From the NCBI GenBank assembly GCA_937889545.1, contig CALAOT010000011.1, positions 33,846-97,845 of the forward strand: a stretch of DNA of 64,000 nucleotides, given 5' to 3'. The notes beneath the pieces are model-generated. The model did not search any database and was not told the DNA's origin. It was given only the letters and a program-made list of their open reading frames with translations. Origin of the DNA: an uncultured Opitutaceae bacterium. GTDB taxonomy: Bacteria; Verrucomicrobiota; Verrucomicrobiia; Opitutales; Opitutaceae. Of the stretch, positions 58,057 to 64,000 are shown one piece after another (position 1 is the stretch's first letter; the number at the start of each line of letters is the position of its first letter). A program made the translations under genes and the position numbers.

Positions 58057-60342
58057 TCACCTGGCCGTCGGGATGTAACTGGACTCCAGGCTGCAGATGA
58101 ACGCCTCGATCTCGGCGGGCGTCATCCTGCGGGGATCCTGCGCGGGCTGCCTCCCGGCGAGGATCGTCGAGATCACCGAGGCGCGCTGCGCGGCGTTCCG
58201 GGACCTGCCGAAGGCCAGGTAGTACTGCGCGGGATCTGCGGTGAACCGCGTCTCGCGGCCGGCGCCGAGCCCGATGACCCTTCCGGACGGCAGGCGGACC
58301 GACAGGGCCTTGCCGGCAGCCCCCGGGTTGGCGGGCCTCACCGTGGCCGCGATCAGGCCGCCCTCGCGGCTCAGGCCGATGTCGAGCCGCCAGTCGCGGA
58401 AATGGAAGTTGCCGACGTGCGCGTGGTCCACCCCGGGAGGCAGGCTGGGGGCGAGCCCCAGGTCGGCGCCGTCGGGCTCAAGGTCGACGCCAAGGAGAAG
58501 GAGCAGGACCGACGTTACAAAGTCCCCGTGGGACCAGGTGATCAGGGGCTTGTCCGGGATCGACCTCCTGTCCCAGTTCTCGGGCAGGTAGTAGCACGAG
58601 GCCTCCGCGTCGTACCCCTTCTTGTTGACGATCCCCGAGAGGAGGTACCTCCACGCGAGGTCGGTGCGCCCGAGGAGCCATTCGTCCTGTGCCGCCCACG
58701 CCATGATGATCGGCCAGGTGTCCGGCTCCCCCCGCGGCGCGTGGGGGCTCCCGGGGTTCGGGCCGAAGCGGAAGATGGAGTGGTCGGGGTTTTCCAGGTC
58801 CCTGGTGATCTGCGCCTGGGTGGAGGCGAATCGGGGGTCGTCGACCTGCATGATGCCCTGGCCCCTGCCGAACGCCTCCATCCGGCCGATGATGAGCATG
58901 CCCGCGTCGACCCGGTCGTCGCGAAGCGGGCCGTTGCGGTTCTCCGCCTTGGGGTAATCCGGGTCCGCGAACGACTGGCCTGCGGCCCCGGCCATCGGGA
59001 TCAACCGGCCCTTGTCGCTGTCGTATGCCTGGACGGAGAACTGCCTCTGCAGGCGGTCAGCCGAGCCGTTCCATCTTCCGGCCTCCTGCGGGTGGCCCAG
59101 CCTGGCGGCGATCTTCGCCGCCGCGCGCAGGCCGCTGTAGATCTCGGCGTTGGGCCAGGAGGACGGTGCCGGGATGAAGCAGATCCACTCCTCCGCCACG
59201 TTGAGCATCCCCTCCTTGGCGATGCGACCCGCGAAATAGTCGGCGTAGTAGCTCACGTACGGCCAGACCCTCCCGAGGAACGCGGTGCCCTCGGGGCTCA
59301 GGAGGGAATGGAACCACATCCCTGTGATCGCGATGGCCGGCTGCTGGGCCTCCCTCTCGCCGCCGACGGAGAAGTCGCGCTGCGCGCTCCAGAACGCAAA
59401 GTAGCGGTCGACGTCCCTGGCGTCCCCCGCGAGCGAGAGGCCGATCATGGAGTAGGTGCCGTCCCGCAGCCATGAGTCCCGGTAGAAGAACTCGTCGGCG
59501 ATGACATCCCCGGAGGCGAACTGGCCGGAGGCGACGGCGTCGATGGAATACGCGAACATGCGGTCGAGCTTCCGGTCGCCGGTCTCCAGCGTGACGCGGC
59601 CCGGGACAAGCTCCTCCTCGCTGTCGCCGGTTCCGCCCAGGAGGCTCACCCACGACGCGGCGTAGGATCCGGACGCGGTGCGGTCCATGGCCCGCTCCGT
59701 CGCGTCGATGCATAGCAGGACCTCCCTTGCGGACCCGAACTGCCTGGTCACGCCGCCCCGGTCGATCGCGAGGGTCGTGCCGGCGGGCTGCGAGGCCAGG
59801 ATGAGCCTCGGTCCCTTGGTCGTCGTCAGGACGGCGTTCTCGCCGCGCCACGCCGTCTCGAACTCCGCGCACCCGGCCGCGTCGTCCGAGCGGAATCCCT
59901 CGGTGAAGTCCGGGTACTTGAATCGCGCGACCAGCCTGAGGTCGACGGGCCTCGAGAAGGAGTACTTGACGAACATCGGGCAGAGGGCGGCGCTCTTCCT
60001 CGATGTTATCTCGATCGACACCAGGCCGTCGTCGGACTGCAGGCGGACGGTTCCGGGCCTCGTGCCGGCGTGGTGGTACTTCAGCGACCGGAGGTCCAGC
60101 CACCGGTCTCCCGACCGGACCTGGCCGTAGATGGCGGTTTCCAGGAAGAGCGGCACGTGACGCATTCTCCCTGCGTCCATTCCCGACCAGATCTCCTTGA
60201 TCTGCCCGTCGGCCCCGGCGCGGACCAGCATCGTCGGTCCCGTCGCATACGTGTCGGTGATCTCAAACTCGGGGACCTTGTCGACGCCGAGGAGGGCGCC
60301 CGCGGAAAGGATGAGCGAGAGGGCCGTCCAGAGCCGTTTCAT
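58057..60342 (-). CDS. Secreted (alpha/alpha)6 glycosidase-like protein
   Basis: 761 residues with signal MKRLWTALSLILSAGALLG. The N-terminal half is beta-rich (TMLVRAGADGQIKEIW...IEITSRKSAALCPMFVKYSFSRPVDLRLVARF); the second half is a helical barrel with DEFFYRDSWLRDGTYSMIGLSLAGDARDVDRYFAFW, AITGMWFHSLL, EEWICFIPAPSSWPNAEIYSGLRAAAKIA and PNPGSPHAPRGEPDTWPIIMAWAAQDEWLLGRTDLAW. RDSWLRDGTY resembles GH15/glucoamylase-like and GH63-type barrels (an acid Asp beside it). A C-terminal beta domain and a DPRRMTPAEIEAFICSLESSY tail finish the protein. Substrate unknown. Confidence 0.7.
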   Translation of the reverse strand: MKRLWTALSLILSAGALLGVDKVPEFEITDTYATGPTMLVRAGADGQIKEIWSGMDAGRMRHVPLFLETAIYGQVRSGDRWLDLRSLKYHHAGTRPGTVRLQSDDGLVSIEITSRKSAALCPMFVKYSFSRPVDLRLVARFKYPDFTEGFRSDDAAGCAEFETAWRGENAVLTTTKGPRLILASQPAGTTLAIDRGGVTRQFGSAREVLLCIDATERAMDRTASGSYAASWVSLLGGTGDSEEELVPGRVTLETGDRKLDRMFAYSIDAVASGQFASGDVIADEFFYRDSWLRDGTYSMIGLSLAGDARDVDRYFAFWSAQRDFSVGGEREAQQPAIAITGMWFHSLLSPEGTAFLGRVWPYVSYYADYFAGRIAKEGMLNVAEEWICFIPAPSSWPNAEIYSGLRAAAKIAARLGHPQEAGRWNGSADRLQRQFSVQAYDSDKGRLIPMAGAAGQSFADPDYPKAENRNGPLRDDRVDAGMLIIGRMEAFGRGQGIMQVDDPRFASTQAQITRDLENPDHSIFRFGPNPGSPHAPRGEPDTWPIIMAWAAQDEWLLGRTDLAWRYLLSGIVNKKGYDAEASCYYLPENWDRRSIPDKPLITWSHGDFVTSVLLLLLGVDLEPDGADLGLAPSLPPGVDHAHVGNFHFRDWRLDIGLSREGGLIAATVRPANPGAAGKALSVRLPSGRVIGLGAGRETRFTADPAQYYLAFGRSRNAAQRASVISTILAGRQPAQDPRRMTPAEIEAFICSLESSYIPTAR

Positions 60343-60448
60343 GGCCGGGGGGCGCGGGGGCGTTTCATGCGCGTGCCGCGGCGCGGACGTTGGATGGGCA
60401 CCGTCATGGCGAGGCTGCGGGGCTTGGAGCTATCCGCCCGGCGGCGGC

Positions 60449-61249
60449 CTATCTCTTCCCGTAGAAGGCGGGGCCGCGCCCGGCGCCCCAGTGCAGCCCG
60501 CGGCCGCGCAGGAGCGCGCGCTGCAGGAACGACTGCCCGAGCTTCACGGCCCACGCGAGGTCAGCCCCTCGCCCGAGCCAGGACGCTATCGCCGCGGAAA
60601 GGACGCAGCCGGTGCCGTGGGTGTTGAGCGTCACGATGCGCGGGCCCTCGTACCAGAGGGCGTCGCCGTCGGGCATGACGAGGCAGTCGCGCCACGTCTT
60701 GCCGGGGGCGTGGCCGCCCTTCACCAGGACGGGCCGGCCGCACTCGGCCGAGATCCGCATCGCCGCCCTCTTTGCCTGGGCATGGGACTGGACGGGAAGG
60801 CCCGAGATGGCGGCCGCCTCCGGCCAGTTCGGGGTCACGAGCGAGGCCAGGGGGAAGAGCTGCTCCCGAAGCGCGCGGATGCCGGCCTGCGAAAGGAAGC
60901 GGGTGCCGCTTGCCGAGGCAATGACCGGATCGACGACGAGCGGGATCGTGGGGACCTTGGCGAGCGCGGCCGCGACGATCCGGATCGCGCTGGGCCCGGG
61001 AAGGAGCCCCGTCTTCGCGGCCGCCACGGGAAACCCTCCGAGGGCCGAGGCGATCTGGGCGCCGATCAGCGCGTCGGGCACGGGCCGCCACTCGCTGATG
61101 TGCATCGTGTCCTGCGCGGTGACGGCGGTGATCGCCGTGAGCGCGTGGCCGCCGATGGCGCGGATCGTGCGCAGGTCCGCCTGGATGCCGGCGCCGCCTC
61201 CGCTGTCGGAGCCGGCGATCGTCAGGACGCAAAAGGGGGTAACATTCAT
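60449..61249 (-). CDS. thiD: Hydroxymethylpyrimidine (phosphate) kinase ThiD
   Basis: 266 residues, length typical for ThiD. CVLTIAGSDSGGGAGIQADLRTIRAIGGHALTAITAVTAQDTM is the family opening; then IGAQIASALGG, AAAKTGLLPGPSAI, VVDPVIASASGTRFL, LVTPNWPEA, PVLVKGGHAPGKTW and NTHGTGCVLSAAIASWLGRG with the anion-hole GTGC. It phosphorylates HMP and HMP-P in thiamine pyrimidine synthesis. It lies downstream of the thiH-thiF genes, separated by the PIN remnant. Confidence 0.94.
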   Translation of the reverse strand: MNVTPFCVLTIAGSDSGGGAGIQADLRTIRAIGGHALTAITAVTAQDTMHISEWRPVPDALIGAQIASALGGFPVAAAKTGLLPGPSAIRIVAAALAKVPTIPLVVDPVIASASGTRFLSQAGIRALREQLFPLASLVTPNWPEAAAISGLPVQSHAQAKRAAMRISAECGRPVLVKGGHAPGKTWRDCLVMPDGDALWYEGPRIVTLNTHGTGCVLSAAIASWLGRGADLAWAVKLGQSFLQRALLRGRGLHWGAGRGPAFYGKR

Positions 61250-61339
61250 GAGGACGTTGGGATGATCCGCGTCTACGCTCGGCGAGACTCCTGCCGCGGA
61301 GGAACCATGACGAGCGTGGACGTGGAGGACAAAGATTGT

Positions 61340-61600
61340 TTACCCTCTTTTTTCAAGATGATGGAGCCGAATCGGCAAGACCGTCCTGTATCCCAGGAAG
61401 TCCTTGTCGTCGGTGAAAATCGCACGGTCGTGCCGCACCGCGGAAGCGCGGATGGAAAAGCCGGCTGAGTAGCAATGTATCAAGCTGTTCCGTAATAGGT
61501 TGCAAATCACGTCGACTTTTCCACGGTCAATTGTTTCCTGACGGCGTTGCTTGGCGGATCGGGAGATGATTTCGACCGAGTTCCTGATCGACCGGCCTGG
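61340..61600 (-). pseudogene. C-terminal remnant of a PIN-domain (VapC-like) protein
   Basis: The minus-strand frame to TAA 61340 ends HDRAIFTDDKDFLGYRTVLPIRLHHLEKRG, the usual last acidic strand of PIN domains (TDDKDF) and its tail. Upstream residues (IISRSAKQRRQETIDRGKVDV) may be the preceding helices, but the frame is disrupted and no start or first Asp is seen. It is a decayed toxin fragment between thiF and thiD. Confidence 0.5.
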
Positions 61601-61602
61601 AC

Positions 61603-62718
61603 CTATGAATCTAGAGGCGCCGGGGACGACCACGCCTTCATGCCGCCGCGCAGGCTCACCGCCGAGCTGAACCCGTGGCGCTCGCGCAGGATCCGGGCGC
61701 CGCGGAGGCTGCGCACGCCAACGGCGCAGTAGACCACCGTCGGGACGGCGGGGTCGAGCGGGGCGATGTCCGAGGCAAAGCTTGTCTCCAGGCGCATAAG
61801 CGGCACGTGGACCGACGGGTCGATCATTTCCTGTACCCGCTCCCAGTGCTCGCGCACGTCGAGGAGCTGGAGCGGCGCCCCGGCCCCAAGCAAGCGCCGG
61901 AGCTCGTCGCAGCCGATCTCTTCGCGCGCCGCCGGCACCTCGCAGGTCTCGCCGTACCCCTCGGGCGGAAGCTCCGTGATCGTGCGCCCGCCGGGGTCGC
62001 GGCGGAGCCCGACGACGTAGGAGGCCATCGTGAGGGTGTTCCAGATGAGGACCCTGCCGGAGAGGGGCTCGCCGACCCCGGCCAGGACCTTGATGGCCTC
62101 GCATGCCTGGACCGTCCCGATGATCCCGGTGACGGCCCCGAGGACGCCGGCTTCGGCGCAGCTGGGCACGGTCCCGGGCTCGGGGGGCTCCGGGAAGAGG
62201 CAGCGGTACGTGGGGCCGCCGCGCCAGTTGAACACGCTAACCTGGCCCTCGAACCCCTGGATCGCGCCGTAGACGAAGGGCCGCCCCGCGATCACGCACG
62301 CGTCGTTCACCAGGTACCGGGTGGGGAAGTTGTCGGATCCGTCGACGACGAGGTCGCAGGAGCGCACGAGGTCGAGCGCGTTGGAGCGGTCGAGGCGGAG
62401 GGCAACCGGGTCCACCCGGATAAGCGGGTTGAGCGAGCGGAGCCTGCGCGCGGCGGCCTCCGCCTTGCTGGCGCCCTGGTCCGCGCTGTCGTAGAGGACC
62501 TGGCGCTGCAGGTTCGAGACGTCGACGCGGTCGGGGTCGACGATGACGATCCGCCCCACGCCGGCGGCGGCTAGGTAGACGAGGGCGGGGCAGCCGAGAC
62601 CGCCGGCCCCGACGACGAGCACCGATGCGGACTTGAGACTCTCCTGCGCCGCCGCTCCGAAGCCGGGGAGCGACAGGTGGCGCTGGTATCGGGTGGTCTC
62701 CTCGGGACTGAGTGCCAT
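61603..62718 (-). CDS. thiF: ThiF/MoeB-type adenylyltransferase fused to a rhodanese domain
   Basis: 371 residues from ATG 62718. ThiF/E1-like domain: RYQRHLSLPGFGAAAQESL, VLVVGAGGLGCPALVYLAAAGVGRIVIVDPDRVDVSNLQRQVLY, DLVVDGSDNFPTRYLVNDAC. The usual Zn cysteines are partly visible (YRCLFPEPP), and a 'SCAEAGVLGAVTGIIGTVQACEAIKVL' block follows. A C-terminal rhodanese domain has LQLLDVREHWE and PTVVYCAVGVRSLRGARIL with the active Cys in YCAVGVRS. It adenylylates and may sulfurate the ThiS-type carrier. It sits in the thi operon, 14 bp after thiH. Confidence 0.88.
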   Translation of the reverse strand: MALSPEETTRYQRHLSLPGFGAAAQESLKSASVLVVGAGGLGCPALVYLAAAGVGRIVIVDPDRVDVSNLQRQVLYDSADQGASKAEAAARRLRSLNPLIRVDPVALRLDRSNALDLVRSCDLVVDGSDNFPTRYLVNDACVIAGRPFVYGAIQGFEGQVSVFNWRGGPTYRCLFPEPPEPGTVPSCAEAGVLGAVTGIIGTVQACEAIKVLAGVGEPLSGRVLIWNTLTMASYVVGLRRDPGGRTITELPPEGYGETCEVPAAREEIGCDELRRLLGAGAPLQLLDVREHWERVQEMIDPSVHVPLMRLETSFASDIAPLDPAVPTVVYCAVGVRSLRGARILRERHGFSSAVSLRGGMKAWSSPAPLDS

Positions 62719-62732
62719 CGGGGTTTGGGCTC

Positions 62733-63908
62733 CTAGGAAACCAGCTCCTCCGGGGCGGCGACGCCCGCGCGGCGCCCCGGCCGCCGGCCCGCGAACCCGT
62801 CGTACGTGGGGTCCCAGTCCTTCCACACGGGCTGGTAGCCCTGCGACCTGAGGAACGCGGCGACCTCCGCCGGGCTCCGGTTGTCGTCGATCTCGAACTG
62901 CTCCAGGGAGTCGGACCCGCCCGCGTAGCCGCCCGGGTTCGTGCGCGAGCCCGCGCTCATCGAGGTGAAACCGAGCCGGAACGCCCGGTTGCGGAACGAC
63001 TCGCTCTCCCGGGTGGACAGCGAGAGCTCGGCCTCGGGGCTGAGCAGCCGGAACGCGCATGCGGCCTGGACGAGGTCTCGCTCGCCGAAGGGCCTGACCG
63101 GGATCTCGGCGCCCTCGTGGGGGCGCAGCCGGGGGAACGACACGGAGGTGCGCGTCCGCCAGTGGACGGTCTCGACGTGGCGCAGGTGGAGCCCGGTGAA
63201 CCACGCGTCCGCCCGCCAGTCGCTCAGGCCGAACAGCGCGCCGAGGCCGATCTTCTTCATCCCCGCGAGGCCGAGCCGGTCGGGCGTCCCGAGCCGCCAT
63301 CCCATGTCGGACTTGGGCCCGCTCAGGTGGTGCCTCAGGTAGGCCTGCTCGTCGTAGGTCTCCTGGTATACGAGGACGGCGCTCAGGCCGGCCTTCGCCA
63401 GCGCGGCGTAGTCCTCCTGCGGAAGCGGCTGGACCTCGATCCAGAGCCCCGAGAAATGCGGCCTCAGGAGCCGCAGCGCGTTTGCGAGGTAGTCGCGGCC
63501 CACCCGGCCGGTCTCGCCCGTCACCAGGAGGACGCTGTCGAACCCGTGGGCGCGGAGCACGCCGGCCTCGGCGAGGATTTCGGCGTCGGAGAGCACCTTG
63601 CGGCGGATCTTGTTGTGCGCGCTGAACCCGCAGTACGTGCACACGTTGGCGCACGCGTTCGACAGGTAGAGCGGCGCGTAGAGCCGCATGGTCCGCCCGA
63701 ACCGCTCGACGGTGTGCTGGCGGGCGGCCTGCGCCATGTCCTCCAGGAAGGGCGACGCCGCGGGGGAAAGGAGCGCCGCGAAGTCCTCGAGGTCGACCGA
63801 TCCGCGGGCCCGGCCCAGGGCGCGCCGCACGTCGGCGGGCGTGCGTGACGCTATCCTGCGCGTGACATCGCCGAAGTCGTGCCGGCGCCAGACGTCGATG
63901 AAGCTCAC
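62733..63908 (-). CDS. thiH: 2-iminoacetate synthase ThiH (radical SAM)
   Basis: 391 residues from GTG 63908, overlapping the thiG stop as GTGA. The radical SAM motif NACANVCTYCGFSAHNKI (CxxxCxxC) lies at about residue 90; then VLLVTGETGRVGRDYLANALRLL, IEVQPLPQEDYAALAKAGLSAVLVYQETYDEQAYLRHH and a thiamine-type C-terminal stretch FTSMSAGSRTNPGGYAGG. ThiH cleaves tyrosine to dehydroglycine for the thiazole moiety. The anaerobe/facultative ThiH route is used, not ThiO. Gene order thiG-thiH-thiF fits. Confidence 0.94.
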   Translation of the reverse strand: MSFIDVWRRHDFGDVTRRIASRTPADVRRALGRARGSVDLEDFAALLSPAASPFLEDMAQAARQHTVERFGRTMRLYAPLYLSNACANVCTYCGFSAHNKIRRKVLSDAEILAEAGVLRAHGFDSVLLVTGETGRVGRDYLANALRLLRPHFSGLWIEVQPLPQEDYAALAKAGLSAVLVYQETYDEQAYLRHHLSGPKSDMGWRLGTPDRLGLAGMKKIGLGALFGLSDWRADAWFTGLHLRHVETVHWRTRTSVSFPRLRPHEGAEIPVRPFGERDLVQAACAFRLLSPEAELSLSTRESESFRNRAFRLGFTSMSAGSRTNPGGYAGGSDSLEQFEIDDNRSPAEVAAFLRSQGYQPVWKDWDPTYDGFAGRRPGRRAGVAAPEELVS

Positions 63909-64000
63909 GGGGCCGCCTCCCCAAGGAATGACGTCAGCGGCGAGGTCGCGGTCGCGCGTGCGGCCCCGCGCCCCGGGCCCGCGATCCCCGCCTCCCAGGC
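63905..64000 (-). CDS. thiG: Thiazole synthase ThiG, C-terminal 31 residues (partial)
   Basis: The minus-strand frame entering from the window edge ends AWEAGIAGPGRGAARATATSP...SFLGEAAP and stops at 63905, overlapping the thiH start by 4 bp. The end A-EAG---G----A--SSPLT is the usual ThiG tail. The body is outside the window, so the call rests on this tail and on gene order. Confidence 0.6.
   Translation of the reverse strand, partial: AWEAGIAGPGRGAARATATSPLTSFLGEAAP

Overview
The window is GC-rich chromosomal DNA from a Gram-negative heterotroph, most likely a Verrucomicrobiota member (Opitutales-like). The pointers are two large autotransporter-type beta-strand proteins ending in VPEPSTWALMA...RRRRR PEP-CTERM signals, many secreted glycosidases and DUF1080/Gfo-Idh-MocA proteins, a PEGA-domain Ser/Thr kinase, and outer-membrane and lipoprotein signals. 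The lineage is inferred from gene content; there is no rRNA here.

Layout. (1) 1-10.6 kb, plus strand: a compact operon of an SrfB-family actin-like ATPase (5' end outside the window), a membrane coiled-coil protein, a one-TM protein with a duplicated cytosolic module and Ig-like repeats, an FHA-receiver-LuxR fusion and a PEGA Ser/Thr kinase. It looks like a phospho-signalled envelope machine I cannot match to a described system. (2) 10.6-22.1 kb: a decaying genomic island. It holds a BrnT/BrnA toxin-antitoxin pair, pseudogenes, IS66 and ISL3 remnants and an AbiE-like pair with a frameshifted toxin. In the middle is a complete tRNA-Ile2(CAU) gene whose anticodon loop is interrupted by a 226-nt group I intron. 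At least four partial copies of the same tRNA lie around it, which suggests repeated integration at this tRNA. (3) 22.2-31.7 kb: a GH172/DUF2961 protein, a papain-like hydrolase with a MarR regulator, and a phospholipid set (LplT-type transporter, Aas-type acyltransferase/synthetase, PlsC-like acyltransferase, PAP2-like phosphatase). Two related palindromes are candidate MarR operators. (4) 31.7-38.4 kb: carbohydrate genes (GH27 alpha-galactosidase, Gfo/Idh/MocA oxidoreductase, TIM-barrel isomerase, DUF1080 hydrolase), resembling 3-keto-glycoside pathways, plus a beta-barrel and a glyoxalase-fold protein.

(5) 38.4-48.9 kb: an HhH DNA-glycosylase-like protein, a small secreted protein, an OppA lipoprotein, the two PEP-CTERM proteins, and a TesA-like SGNH esterase divergent from a LolD-type ATPase/FtsX-type permease pair. 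(6) 48.9-60.4 kb: a 1.5k-residue subtilisin-PQQ-repeat-Ig protein with a near-identical 420-bp tandem duplication, two (alpha/alpha)6-barrel glycosidases and an S9 peptidase. (7) 60.4-64 kb, minus strand: thiamine genes thiG(partial)-thiH-thiF/rhodanese-thiD, with a PIN-domain remnant between thiF and thiD.

All family assignments come from reading motifs by eye; no database search was run.
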